A stretch of 64,000 bases of DNA from Lobosporangium transversale. Its lineage: Eukaryota; Mortierellomycota; Mortierellomycetes; Mortierellales; Mortierellaceae. Under the pieces are notes generated by a model. That model searched no databases. It was not told where the DNA came from and saw only the letters and a program-made list of their open reading frames with translations. Every line of letters starts with the position of its first letter. The first letter of the stretch is position 1. Positions 24,862 to 36,388 of this stretch are shown piece after piece. Made by a program: the position numbers and the translations under genes. The stretch spans positions 682,001 to 746,000 of the forward strand of contig NW_019028980.1 in the NCBI RefSeq assembly GCF_002105155.1, written 5' to 3'.

Positions 24862-25667
24862 GGCTACTGTTGATTGTGTCAATATGTTTGTTTAGTGAAT
24901 GAAAACTCATTCGCATGTAATAAATATTATAACAAAAAATAGTGGAGTGACTGTCTCTCAACATAGGCGAGCAGTATTTGGGACGGTGGGGCGCGAGAAC
25001 TGGATGAGCCTTCTTTCCTCCGATTTTTAAAAAATGGTCTCTATTAAATTCTATTTGTGTGTCATGTGACTGAGCCTCTCAGCAAAGTTGAAAACCAACC
25101 TTTGACTGGAAAAATATCCATGTGGGATGCATCAATAACACATCCATCCAAAGCGGAATAACAGGAAACATAGTCAACTCCAATCTTCATCACAGTATCC
25201 ATGACGATTTTTTACTTTTTTTTTGCTGAACGGACTCACTTTTGATGCATCAAGCTAATTTTTTTCAAGATGAAAATGATCACGAATTTATGAAGCAAAT
25301 TTACATCATATTATGCAGAAAGATTACTGGATAAACTGGATCGAGAAAAAGAGAAAAAGCACCGATGCAACATCTAGGCGTATATGCCTAATCACTTGTT
25401 TCGGACCACCTTTGTGCTTTTAATGAAGAAAAAGAGATCTTGGATCCGATAACATCACGATGAATTAAAAATACATGTAATCGGTCAATCAACCTCAGCA
25501 GCGATTGACTTCTAGATTTGGAGTCAAAGTTCATCAAAAGCGTCCTTCGCCAGGAATCGTGGAGGCTAGACTGTCCGCTTCTATCTATCAATACCCTGTA
25601 CCATCTTTGTCGTTGCAAATATATGGAGTGCTGACGAAACTCTGAACTTCTTTCCTTCTATGTACAG
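24862..25667. other. Divergent region upstream of RSA3-like gene and RPL35
   Basis: No complete gene. It should contain the RPL35 promoter, its 5' UTR and its first, probably Met-only, exon. The only ATG directly followed by GT in this span is at 25034-25036, just after a pyrimidine-rich CCTTCTTTCCTCC stretch; using it would give a 631-nt intron with a weak donor (GTCTCT). Confidence 0.4.
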
Positions 25668-26596
25668 GCTGCTGTCAAGGCTCACGAACTGCGCACTAAA
25701 AACAAGGCCGAGCTCACCAAGCAGCTCGAGGAGCTCAAGCAGGAGCTTGCCAGTCTCAAGGTCCAGAAGGTTGCCGGTGGTTCCGCCAGCAAGTTGACCA
25801 GAATGTAAGTAGGCAGGATGAAAGAAAAAAAAAAAAAAAAAAAAAAACTTTTCGCATTCGAGATATCATGAATATAACAACAGTATTACATGAATGTCAA
25901 TTGGCATGTGTACAAAGCTATAAGGGAACCACTGATAGAACAGGAGCAGGGCTGCATTGGACAAGATAAAATGAAAGAACTGTTTTAATAACAATATCGA
26001 CCCTGATATATCAGTCGAAAAAGACAATGGGCGCAACAACTGCCAATCATTAGTTCTGATCGCATTCATAACTAAAAAAAAACCTTGTGGATAAGGCGCA
26101 TGTATCGTATATCCATGTATTTTTTTCAGCAGGACGAAAGAGCCCAACTCGCTAGTAGCATCTGGAACCAACTTGTTACCAACTAATGTAACTCTTTTCA
26201 TATTGACTTTCACCTTGTCCAATGGCTACAACAGATCAACACCAAATGGATTATCCAACAAAGACCCCTTTAAAAAAACATATAGCGCCAAGAATAGTTT
26301 CTGACATCAATCTCATCGGAAATCTTCTCTTTATTTTTTTTCCATCTTTTTAAAAAAAAAAAAGCTCTTCTGTTCGCAAGTCCATTGCTCGCGTTTTGAC
26401 TGTCATCACCCAGACTCAGCGCGCTCAGCTCCGCATCTTCTACCAGAAGAAGAACTTCTTGCCCTTGGATCTCCGTGTCAAGAAGACCCGCGCCATCCGT
26501 CGCCGTCTTACCAAGCACGAGGCTTCCCGCAAGACTGTCAAGCAGCAGAAGAAGGAGACCCACTTCCCTCTTCGTAAGTACGCCGTCAAGGCTTAA
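25668..26596 (+). CDS. RPL35: 60S ribosomal protein L35 (uL29), first exon not located
   Basis: Large-subunit protein at the polypeptide exit tunnel. Two exons are clear: 25668-25804 ([20 protein letters not shown]...) and 26365-26596 ([14 protein letters not shown]... ending KYAVKA). With one initiator Met from an upstream exon the product is 123 residues, the family's usual length. Exon 2 begins in phase 0 after TGTACAG, so the missing exon probably encodes only Met, as in many fungal ribosomal protein genes; a possible site is 25034-25036. The 560-nt intron between the two coding exons is long for this window and holds an A run at about 25829-25848. I searched it for a C/D snoRNA and found no convincing box pair. 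Confidence 0.93.
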
Positions 26597-27012
26597 ATTG
26601 GCGTATGTCTCGAAGATAATAATGCTAGAGCACACACACCTATTTGACGCATTGAATAAAGACAGAAAAGACCTTCTTTTGAGCCTCTGATTCATTTTAA
26701 CTTTTGATTATTATTTTTGTGTAAGCTATTATTTTTATTTTTTATGTTGATCTTTGAAAATAAGCGGCAGTGGATAAATGAAAGCACTCAAGCGAAAATG
26801 ATCTAAGATCGTTGAACAGTTTCACCAAGCCACACATCGATTCATGTGGTTGCTTCGGTCCCTTGCAAGAAAGTGCTTCAACTCCATTTTTCTCTTCCAT
26901 TACACAGCAACATCATCTTAGTTCCAGTTCAAACTAACTGAATTCAACTCATCACTGACCTGGACTTTTTTACATCCAAACAACCGCACATAAACTTAAA
27001 CACAACAGCGAC
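26597..27012. other. Intergenic region RPL35 to SEC22
   Basis: About 415 bases: the probable 3' UTR of RPL35, then the promoter and leader of SEC22. No conserved element recognised. Confidence 0.5.
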
Positions 27013-28520
27013 ATGGTCAAAACGACAATGATTGCACGCGTTTCGGACGGTATGGCCGCATTCACGCAAGTTTAGAAAACATCTATCATTATTGAATTAG
27101 CTTTTTCTTCTTCTTACAATCTTACTTATTTGTTCTGCGCCTTAGCACTTCCATTGGCAGCGTCTATCGACGATGAACAGGTGGAGAGAACAGTTCACAA
27201 ACAACGCCTTTTTTTTATTTTTTTTATTTTTACGAGCCGCCTCGCTCAACTGTCCAATTTTTTTTTTATTCATACGACTAAAACTATGACTAGGTGGAAG
27301 TAGAGCTCAAGGAGTACAAGTCGCAGGCAAAACTAATCTTTCGTAAACTCAACATGAACTCGGAGAGCAGATGTTCAATCGAATCTGGGAGCTACGTATT
27401 CCAGTAAGTTTATAGAATGGATCGTGTTTTCACAAACAAATTTATTTTAAAAGATTTCGCGGCGGGATCTGATAGGCTGGAAATAAAAGGCGCAAGCAAA
27501 AATGACAATCTATCAACTTTTAATACAGCCAACTGGACATTATGATTAAGGCATGGAAACAAAAAAAAAAAGTGAACCATTTCAGTAAATTACTATATTA
27601 CTAATTTGCACTCACAGCTCAGGAACATTGGGAGAAAAAAAAGTCGATCATACCATTTACTTTTCATTTTATCGACCGTTTTCACTTTCACTTGTTCATG
27701 TGTATATTGTACCTGATCTAACCACGATGGGACAGCTACATCATTGATCATGGGGTAGTGTATCTGTGCATATGTGAACGCAACTATCCACGCAAGCTAG
27801 CTTTCACATACTTAGATGATCTCGCCAAAGAGTTCTTTATGAGTTATGGCAATGAAATCGACCGTCCTGGTCTTCGTCCTTATGCTTTCGCTAGATTTGG
27901 TATGGGAGAGAAATATGGATCGATTGTTTAGCATTTGTAAAGGAGCAAAAGTCGATGAAGGATAATGCAAGGATCAACCTCACTCAATTATCAAGTTTAA
28001 ATTCCATATGTTCCTCACTTAGATACATTTATGCAAAACACAAAGCGATTGTATCAGGATACCAGGACACAATCCAACCTGACAAAATTACATGAAGATC
28101 TGCAGGATGTGACCAAAATCATGACCAAGAACATGGAGGATCTGCTTTACAGGTAAATGCACGCACAAAAAAAAAAAAGAAAAAACCACACGCTATATTT
28201 ATATTTCCGAAAGGGCGTTTTTACGTCATGTTTCAATTTTCCTGCTCCTACTGATGCGTAATGTTCATTTTGCATCCATCTCTTTCCCTTTTTTTCTCCG
28301 AATATTTTCCCTCTTCTCTTTCACTTTGGTAACTGAAATTAGAGGTGAGACACTAGATAACTTGCAAGGAAAGTCAGAGCTATTGCTCAGAGACTCAGCC
28401 CGATACCGCAAGACAGCCAGGGATGTGAATCTGCAAGCGCTGTACCGCAAGTACGGACCTCCTATCATTGTCGGCTTTGTGTTCATGCTTGTTATCTATT
28501 GGAGGTTCTGGTGGTACTAA
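27013..28520 (+). CDS. SEC22: Vesicle-trafficking R-SNARE SEC22
   Basis: ER-Golgi R-SNARE working in both transport directions. Six exons keep frame: 27013-27049, 27146-27180, 27294-27403, 27736-27899, 28023-28152, 28343-28520; 217 residues, typical of the family. The longin domain runs from the start (MVKTTMIARVSD, LPLAASIDDEQ) through YIIDHGVVYLCICERNYPRKLAF to RPYAFARFD. The SNARE helix includes NLTKLHEDLQDVTKIMTKN and continues to the YRKYGPP motif. A single C-terminal membrane anchor (IIVGFVFMLVIYWRFWWY) ends the protein. The start follows an A-rich leader at the first ATG. The match extends over the whole length, so the call is secure. Confidence 0.96.
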
Positions 28521-29355
28521 GGGTATATAGTAGAATAGGGTAAAACATAAAAAAGAGAGGAAAAAAAAATGACAAAGTATCGTGGGAATGTAAATGTGTT
28601 TTTAATTGTATTGTTCTACGTAATGAGAATATAACTTGAATCGGCTGTACGGTTCATATCGGAGAACAGCAAGCAAGAATGAAACAAACAACGCTATCAT
28701 CCACTTGCATAATAAAACAATACTTTTAGTTTGAGTGCATGGGTGTTTGCCTGAGTTATGGGTTAGAAGATGTAGTGTAGATATGAAATGTCATTTGTCT
28801 GTTTAAAAAGTAATATGAGGTTTTCTTTTCCGCACTTGGAATTCCCTTCCTTCTGGGCCTGATCTTGGTTACTGTGCGGAACTATTGAACACGATCGCTT
28901 TTTGACGGAGACATTCGGATGAGCCAGTCTTCATTTTCTTCCTCAACTATCTGTAGTAACCCTGCATAGATAATGCGAGAACCTTCCTAAAAAAAAAAAA
29001 AAAAAAATTGGTAGTCTAAGGGGGGTTAGGAAAAGGAAATGTAAGTTTATCTGCTTATGATGTGGTTTATTTTTATTTTATTCTTTTTTCGCTTTCGATC
29101 TACTTGCCAATTGCCGAGAGATGTAGTCTATGAAGAAACACACTAACCTAGTCCTACACATACATGTCTATAGCAGAAAAAGACACAAAGAAGAATAAGA
29201 ATGAACGATAGCAACTATTTATACAACCATAGATAAATGATAATAAATGAAGAAAAAGTCTAAGACTCTATTGTTGGTAACGGTCAGTCCATGTGTGCAA
29301 CAGCACTGTACATGTGTTCAGTGAGCAACGGGAGTACAAAACCAGAACCTTCGTG

Positions 29356-29392
<37 letters not shown>

Positions 29393-31198
29393 TTCAGTGA
29401 ATGGGGCGGCGTTGATGATGAAGGGCGAAAAGACAAAAAGTAAAGCAGACTAATGGGCGCATGAATGTTATGGAGATTGAATAGCATGATTATACAAATG
29501 TTTGTCTGACGTGTGTATGATTTTGTGAATGCATGGAGATGTAATCCAAACAAACAAAAATTTCATGTAGACAAGCATCATCGTTTTGACAAAGTTAATA
29601 ACAATAGTAGTAGTAAAAGTGGTAATAATAGTAATAACAGTAAGTACTTTATTTCCTACAACAATGCCAGTGATTATTCAATATTTGGCTGACATGAAAG
29701 AGAGCTTGGCAGCACAAACATTCAGCAGCACAAGCACAAGTACAAGCACAAAAGCGAAGAACACAGCATGTGCAAGCAAATTTGTGCCACAACTTCAATA
29801 GCTGATGTTATATGTAAAGGAATAGAATACCATGCAAATCGGCGTAGCAATAAAGCTGTATTGAATCATGGTGAAGAACATGTCAGCATATTTCCATCTT
29901 ACTTATCTCCACTGCGCTGCAACTTGGCTACTGTCTTTTTTTTTTTTTTTTTTACGAAAATTATTCTACAGCTCTTTAGGCCTCATCTCTAACACCTATG
30001 CCGACGGGGAGGGGGATAAAAACAAGGGGGTAGGGGGTGTTGCGAGGAGGGATGAAGGCGAAGCTGAAGAAATGTGGTATTAAAAAAATGAACATGGATC
30101 TGTCTTTGATGATGTTCTTAACGTGAAAGTCGCGTCATTTGCATAGCGATATTTGTTTCTGCGCTATTTGCTTGTTTGTTTTCCTGGTTTCTTGTAAACA
30201 TGAATAGGCATGCAGGGCAGGAAAGGACAAGTAGTCTATTGATGACTCGCTCTGTTCTATCTCTGAAAAGCCTTGTTGTCTAATCAATTCATTCGCATTT
30301 TTAATTAAAAAATATATGTTGATACGTGAACATATTTGAGTGAATATGATCGAATGAATTGGAAATAGAAATGTAACTTTATACATTTGTATTCCGATGT
30401 AAAAGTTCAATTTAAACGACATCATCGAAAGCATCACTCCTCATCATCCCATCCTATCATAAACTAACGGGAAAAATAACCTCATTGGGCAATGGCACAC
30501 TGCTCACACTGTAACTGTACTAAGGGGGGGAAAAGGCCCTGAATGTTGGTCGTTGAGCATCGTAAATGGTAGGAGGGACATGAATCCCAAAACGTATCCT
30601 GGTGCCGCAGTGATCCCCAGCAGCCCATTCTCTTCTGATCTTAAAGACTCTATTGCCAACTTGGTGTCATGGCATGCACATCAAAAAATGATGACACAGA
30701 CATAAGCAAACAAACAAGGTCTGGAGGGTCTAGGTCCGAGCGTACAAGCAGGATTCCCACCAACACAAAACAAACAAAATAAAGTTGAGCAACGGGAAAA
30801 TCGGTGCTGGGAGGATGATGTCGATGAGGATCATGATGACAGGCAGCGCAAGCAGTATAGGCAGCATAGGTAGTATAGGCAGTATATTTAAGCAAACATG
30901 CTGCCGATCGTTTATATGTTCTGATCTTCTCCTCTTTTCTTTTCTCTCTTCTTCACTTTCTTCATTCTGAATCCCTTCTTTCCTTTGTGCCATCTACTGT
31001 CCTTTTCGTCCACACCTGGTTCTGCGAATACAAAGCACAATAAAAGAAAAAAAAAAAAAAAAAAGAGGGTCCACACTTCGGGGCTTTACATCTCGTCCTC
31101 TTTCATATTCATTCATTCATTCTTTCTTCGGAAGTTTTCCCCGTAAGCCGTTACTTCTCTAGCATCACCCTATCCTACGCCTTAAAACATCACACACC
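28521..31198. other. Gene-poor interval between SEC22 and the disordered PP1-motif protein
   Basis: 2.7 kb with no supported gene. It contains A or T runs near 28990-29007, 29357-29391, 29938-29953 and 31049-31065, short triplet-like TAG/TAA repeats near 29595-29640, a CAAG/CACAAG stretch near 29725-29750, and a GCAGTATAGG-like imperfect repeat near 30845-30885. The last 150 bases, pyrimidine-rich, are probably the promoter of the 31199 gene. Confidence 0.5.
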
Positions 31199-33979
31199 AT
31201 GCACACATCACACACCAGAACAGTAACACGGGCAAATGCACCTAATAGTGTAGTCGGCAAAACCACCTCCACTACTTCCACAAAGAACGCGTTTGCAAGT
31301 ATAAGTGTAGGTGAGAGCAGGGCTCACGACAAGCACAACACTGTGGTGAATGTCCACTCTAAAGATCTGAGCAGGAGGAATAGTGTAAATGAAACTGGCC
31401 GGCATCAACGCCAACGTGGTCCACAGGCACTGTTACCTTCTTCTGAGACCTATCTCAAACACTACAACACTAAATCTCAGACAACCAAGAACGACCATCG
31501 TCCCCTCCCTCAACTATCGTCTCTTGATCGTACCAGCACAGCCAATAGTAATATTCCTCAACCTAGTCGACTTCTCAACCGCAGCAACAGCTGTAGTCTT
31601 CGCCCACCCTCCACTGGTTCTAAAAGTATTCCTTCAACTTCTCTTTCCACAGCAACCGTGACAACTACGCCAACACTTGTCGCAACTGGAGGTAAAATCC
31701 GGCCACCGCTCATCAAAATTGAATCTCAAGAGCTTTTACCAACTCGCCGACCTCCACTCAACTATCGTCGCTCCTCCTCTTCCAGCTCCATCCACACCCA
31801 AAACTCATCGGGCAGTGGCAATAATCGATCTACTCGCAATCCAGAGAGCAGACCCACATCACCAAGGCCAGCAATACCATCAAGACCAACAACACCCTCA
31901 AAACTAACAACGATACCAAAACCACCTACTCCCTCTACAACTCCTACTCCCCCCGCAACTCCCGCAACCCCCACCTCACCACTCTCGACTACCAAGGTAG
32001 CACCAAAATCAATTTTGAAAAAGACGCGGCCAGTAGTTTGGTCACCATCAGCAGCATCTCGACATCACAACGATCCTGGACTGAGGGTGCAACTGCACGT
32101 TTTGGAGCGACAGAAGCAATTGTTGCAAATGCAAATTCAATCACAGATGAAGCAAATATACCATCATCAAGAACAAGCACGACTTCATCCACGACAGCAA
32201 CAACAACAGCAGCAATTGCAGCAGCATCTACAGCAAAATCTTCAGCAAAACCGCGTCCTCCGACAGAACAGTCAAAGCTCATCGCAACTATCACATCGGC
32301 CCTCATTAAAAATCCAAATGCCCACTCGGGCCCCATCAAGAGCTGCACGGCCATTACCAACCCCTCCTCCAACAAAGAATGTGAGTTGGGCAACTCATAA
32401 TGAGGTTATTGAGATTGAAAATATCGATGATTTGATTGAGATGGGTTACTATGATGACTATGACTGTGAGTTGGGATGGGATTATAGAGATGAAAGTCTT
32501 GACGAAGAAAATGGTTACCATCCATTCTCTGATGGTTCCTCAGAAGAGGAACAGGCAGAGAGAGAAGAAGTGAATGAGGATGAGAACGAGAGTAATAATA
32601 ATGGTGAAGCTGAGGTCGAGAAGCAGAGAGCAGAGATGGTAGAGTCCTATGCACCTCGAGTCCGACAACCCATCAACTACGATGATCTGATCCGCTCTCC
32701 TCTGCCCCAAGCTCAACAGCTAGAGTTCCAGCAACATGCCACACCCCCTCCACTTCCACGTCTAACACCAGCCTCACAAGCACAACGACAACAGCAAGCC
32801 TACGCAGATGATGAATCTGAGGCAGGGTCTGTTGCAAGCACTGCCATGGACGATGAAAGCGTAGTTGCTGAGGATGACTTGATCCAGCGCTTCCAGATGG
32901 ACGCTCTGTTCTCAGGTATTGCTACGCCTGACCTTGTGGAGCGACTCCAATTATTGACCCATTCAGATGAAGCTAGCAAGGACAAGGGTCTCAGCCGCCA
33001 TTCGAGCAACACTAGTACTGGTAGCAGCGCCAGCAATACCAGTAGCGTTGGCCGTGGTAGCATCAGCAGCGTCAGTAGCCGAAGCAGCTATAGTAGTATG
33101 GGTAGCATCAACTCTTCCATCACTTCTGGTTCCAGTCGTCGTTCCGAGCGCCCGCTTCCACCTCTGCCAATTCAAGCATTGTTCAAGCCACCATCGCCAA
33201 CACCACCTGCCCCCTCTTCACGAGTTTCAAGACGGCCCTCAATCAGTTTGGTGCCGATCAAGGAGCCCGTACCCCAACCAAGGCTCAAGTCTCCTCCTCC
33301 TCCTCCTCTAGCTGTAAATGACATGTGGTCTCAGATGTTGGAGCGACCACTCCACCAACGACAGTCATTGAGCAGTATTGCATCATTCCTGTCCTCAGGT
33401 CCAGATTCGCCAGCACCTTCGGAGAGATCAGATAAGTCAAGATTGGACTCTCCAGTGCCTGAAAAGCTCAGCTCAAGCATGTCTGCGCTAGAGAAGTCTC
33501 GGACGAATTCCCCAGCTCCTTCCACTTCTTCGGAGAAGTCCAAGAAGTCCTATTCACTGCTATCGGAGGCAAAAGGATGGGCTCGACTGAAGCAACACTT
33601 GGTGTCGCCAAAGTTGGATCGAAAAGAGACTCAGACAGAAGCTACAGAGCGCAAGCGTGGTCTCGGTGTCTTTTCTCGACGCTCTCGCCTTCAGCCTGAT
33701 AGTGCTAATACCAGCATGACTAGCGAGTCTTCCAGAACGACTGGTGAGGATGCTGCATTGTCCTCAGAAAGAAACGGGCCCAGCCTTCGCAGGTCGAATA
33801 CGGCTACAACGGTCTCTTCTTATGGGTCATCCAAGTCATCTTCATCAACAGTCTCAGCAGCAAAATCGTCCTCAGGGACGGATACATGGCCCCGACACGG
33901 TCGACGCTGTGCTGCAGATAGTGAACAATCCTCTTCGCCTTTGCGGAAGGAGACGACGAGTGCCACCTTTGCTGTATGA
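31199..33979 (+). CDS. Large disordered Ser/Pro/Gln-rich protein with SILK and RVxF-type PP1 docking motifs
   Basis: Intronless frame of 926 residues starting at the first ATG after a pyrimidine-rich leader. No globular domain is visible. The N-terminal third is Ser/Thr/Pro-rich with repeated TPxxP units. A short segment, KSILKKTRPVVW (about 270-281), holds a SILK motif and an RVxF-like RPVVW. Then come a Gln-rich helix-prone stretch (about 300-350), a second RVxF-like motif KNVSW (393-397), a strongly acidic tract (about 400-475), Ser-rich repeats, and repeats of the type SPAPSxxSxKS (about 735-785). SILK plus RVxF is the classical docking pair for protein phosphatase 1. A role as a PP1 regulatory subunit is inference from these motifs; I recognise no named homologue. 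Confidence 0.8.
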   Translation: MHTSHTRTVTRANAPNSVVGKTTSTTSTKNAFASISVGESRAHDKHNTVVNVHSKDLSRRNSVNETGRHQRQRGPQALLPSSETYLKHYNTKSQTTKNDHRPLPQLSSLDRTSTANSNIPQPSRLLNRSNSCSLRPPSTGSKSIPSTSLSTATVTTTPTLVATGGKIRPPLIKIESQELLPTRRPPLNYRRSSSSSSIHTQNSSGSGNNRSTRNPESRPTSPRPAIPSRPTTPSKLTTIPKPPTPSTTPTPPATPATPTSPLSTTKVAPKSILKKTRPVVWSPSAASRHHNDPGLRVQLHVLERQKQLLQMQIQSQMKQIYHHQEQARLHPRQQQQQQQLQQHLQQNLQQNRVLRQNSQSSSQLSHRPSLKIQMPTRAPSRAARPLPTPPPTKNVSWATHNEVIEIENIDDLIEMGYYDDYDCELGWDYRDESLDEENGYHPFSDGSSEEEQAEREEVNEDENESNNNGEAEVEKQRAEMVESYAPRVRQPINYDDLIRSPLPQAQQLEFQQHATPPPLPRLTPASQAQRQQQAYADDESEAGSVASTAMDDESVVAEDDLIQRFQMDALFSGIATPDLVERLQLLTHSDEASKDKGLSRHSSNTSTGSSASNTSSVGRGSISSVSSRSSYSSMGSINSSITSGSSRRSERPLPPLPIQALFKPPSPTPPAPSSRVSRRPSISLVPIKEPVPQPRLKSPPPPPLAVNDMWSQMLERPLHQRQSLSSIASFLSSGPDSPAPSERSDKSRLDSPVPEKLSSSMSALEKSRTNSPAPSTSSEKSKKSYSLLSEAKGWARLKQHLVSPKLDRKETQTEATERKRGLGVFSRRSRLQPDSANTSMTSESSRTTGEDAALSSERNGPSLRRSNTATTVSSYGSSKSSSSTVSAAKSSSGTDTWPRHGRRCAADSEQSSSPLRKETTSATFAV

Positions 33980-34131
33980 TCAACTAACTTGTACATTAGA
34001 ACCAAACAATTAAACGATTAATAAATAATTGCACTGTATAACATTAAAAAATTTCACTTCAGACTGTCTAATAATGTCGCACAACTCACAAATTCGTGTT
34101 TTTGTAGTTCACTCATTCACTCATTTATAAA

Positions 34132-35456
34132 ATGTTGGCATTTAGAATCATACATGCTTCAGCTTCAGTTTCTAAAGCAAAACTACAGCCAAAAAAGGCC
34201 TTACCTCGTGTCTTTCCTGCTTCTTCTGTTTCATCTACATCATCCACCAATGCATCGCCTTATTCCTCTACAACATCCATAGCACATACGCCATTGACTG
34301 GAGTGTTTGCGGTTAACAAACCTACAGGGTTGACTTCGACCACAATTGTTGATTACTTGCAGCATGTTTGTCGAGAGAATCGAGCTCATCCTTTTGTACA
34401 ACGCGTCCTGGAGCTGGACCCCTCGATACGCGCTAAAAAACGCGGAATGGTCAAAATTGGGCACGGCGGAACATTGGATCCTTTGGCAAGAGGCATAGTA
34501 GGTGAGATATTCTTATCAGTAAAGAGTCGGAGAAGAGCCGGCGGATAGTGGATTATAATGAGAAGCATGGTGATGAGTGACATTTTTTGATTGAATATCT
34601 TCGTTATTTGGTATTTATAAATAAGTTATAGGAATGGGTGCAGGAACCAAAAAATTACACAAGTTGACATTGTCCTCGAAAGTCTACATTGCAGAGGGTC
34701 GGTTAGGATTTAGCTCTACGACGTTGGATTCCACAGGATCGTTAGTAAGCACTGGACCTACAGATCATATCACAAAGGAAGCTCTGTTACAGGCATTGCA
34801 CGCCTTCAAAGGAGAGATTTCACAGACACCACCATTGTAAATGCCCACAGTTTTTTTTTTTTTTTTTTTTTCTCCAACGTGGAAAAACTTGAAACTGATT
34901 TAAAGCTTTTTTAACAAATTCTAGATACTCTGCACTAAATATGGATGGAAAGAGATTATATGATTATGCTCGCGAAGGTCTTGCATTACCACGAGAGATT
35001 CCATCCCGAAAAGTTCAGATTCATGAGTTAGATTTGTTGTCCTTTCCAGATGGCACGACCGTTCCAGATCCTTCCTTAGAAAAATATGGGTTCCGATACG
35101 GAAGCACCACAGAACCGAATTTGAGCAAGTTGCATTTCCCCATTGGATTTCAACCAAAACCCATTACCGACGGTACAGGATCTGGTTCATATTCCGGTCA
35201 TGTTCCTATCCCGCCATCACCTCAAGGCCTGTTCTTCCATATTCGAATCCGTTGTTCCTCAGGGACGTATATCCGAACATTGATTGCAGACATTGCATCT
35301 CGTATGGGCACTGTTGGGCATATGACGGATCTGTTACGAGTAGAGCAATCTGGATTCAAGTTGGGAGATAAGGACGTGACTCTGGAGTTGAAAGACTGTG
35401 AGGATATTGAACGCGTGGATCAGGCTATCCAAGCTGGAAGCCGTATATCAAATTAA
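34132..35456 (+). CDS. PUS4: tRNA pseudouridine-55 synthase (TruB/Pus4 family)
   Basis: Isomerises U55 of the tRNA T loop in nucleus and mitochondria. Exons: 34132-34501, 34632-34836, 34925-35456; 368 residues. The catalytic motif GHGGTLDPLARG has the nucleophilic Asp at residue 116. It is followed by GTKKLHKL, then YSALNMDGKRLYDYAREG, and the C-terminal IRCSSGTYIRTLIADIA, all in TruB order. The Ser/Thr-rich first 50 residues with few acids could be a mitochondrial targeting sequence, as expected for Pus4. Intron 2 contains a T run of about 20 near 34851-34871. Polyadenylation-like AATAAA follows the stop within a few bases. The gene converges with the COX14-like gene about 110 bases away. 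Confidence 0.95.
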
Positions 35457-35563
35457 TAAAAAGAATAGAAGAAAAAACCGCCATCATGACGTTCCAAATT
35501 TTATTTCGTGATGCATAGAATACAATTAATATGATGTTGATGATGCTGCCGGAGCCGTTTTTT

Positions 35564-36095
35564 TTATGCTTGCTCTCTTCTAGTCTGCTGCTCCAAACGC
35601 TGTCTTTCCATATTGAGTTCTCCTTGGCGACGAAGCTCAGCCAGTTGTTCCTAAAGAGCATAAAAAATATAGAAAGTAAAGTTATTATATATGTTATTGA
35701 ATTGTTGCCCAATCCTATCGTGTTGCTTTGTTGCTTTGAGCTTTTTCTCAAACTTACGGCATCCCATGTCTCTCTCATAATTCTATTCTTTTCGATACGA
35801 GCATTGACCAGCTGAACAGTGCCGACCCCGAGGTAAACTTTTATAAGAATAAAGAAGTCAAAAGAAAGGATAACATATGGGTGAGAAGGACTTTGGACTG
35901 ATGGACTCATTAACCTCTTGGTTCATGTTTCCTGGTAAAACTCCATTCCTTTTGATCTAGTGTCTTCCTGCGAGTCCAAAGCTTTGTTTTTCCTTATCAT
36001 TATCATTATATAAATAGTTTTCTACCTGTTGCGCTGAAAAGTCCGACAATGAAAGCACGATGAGCAAAGTCGGCTAGTTTAGTGGCGGTGGTCAT
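35564..36095 (-). CDS. COX14: COX14-like small mitochondrial inner-membrane protein
   Basis: Three tiny exons, 36095-36026, 35837-35758 and 35650-35564, join in frame to a 78-residue protein. It starts MTTATKLADFAHRAFIVGLF, continues through one hydrophobic segment (about residues 12-33) and ends in a charged, Gln/Arg/Glu-rich helix (EQLAELRRQGELN...). Size, the D..HR..V..L pattern before the membrane segment and the charged tail resemble Cox14, which couples COX1 translation to cytochrome oxidase assembly. Splice sites are canonical on all three exons. It shares a roughly 290-bp divergent promoter with RTC3. The family is short and poorly conserved, so another small mitochondrial assembly factor is possible. 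Confidence 0.6.
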
Positions 36096-36254
36096 GGTTT
36101 TCTTGTTTCGAGTGTTGTGGTGTTTGTAAGCTATGAATGCGAAGTGAGATGTTTCAAGGAAGATAACGGCAGGCGGGACAGGTACAGTAGGTCATGTGAC
36201 ATGCTTTTCTGGAAGCAAATCCTTGCATCATTGATGTTCCAAGTCCAACGAGAG

Positions 36255-36262
36255 TATAAAAG
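36255..36262 (+). promoter_or_regulatory. TATA box candidate for RTC3
   Basis: TATAAAAG lies 127 bases before the RTC3 start codon and is followed by a long pyrimidine-rich stretch (36270-36310), the usual layout of a strong fungal promoter. Orientation fits RTC3 rather than the divergent COX14-like gene. Confidence 0.5.
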
Positions 36263-36388
36263 CCTTCTTGTCTTCAATTGTTTCTTTCTTTTTCTTTTTT
36301 TTTCCTCTCATAACCAACATCAACAGCCCCTTTACAACCAGCATTAGCAACCCCTTTTCTTTCACACACAAAAAACAGTTAAACCAAT

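Noticed and set aside
25805..26364. Possible intronic snoRNA in RPL35
   Set aside because: Ribosomal protein introns often host snoRNAs, and several CTGA sequences exist, but no C box of the form RTGATGA is properly placed.
29284..29553. 89-codon minus-strand frame
   Set aside because: Its core is a run of Phe from a 35-nt A run; no other support.
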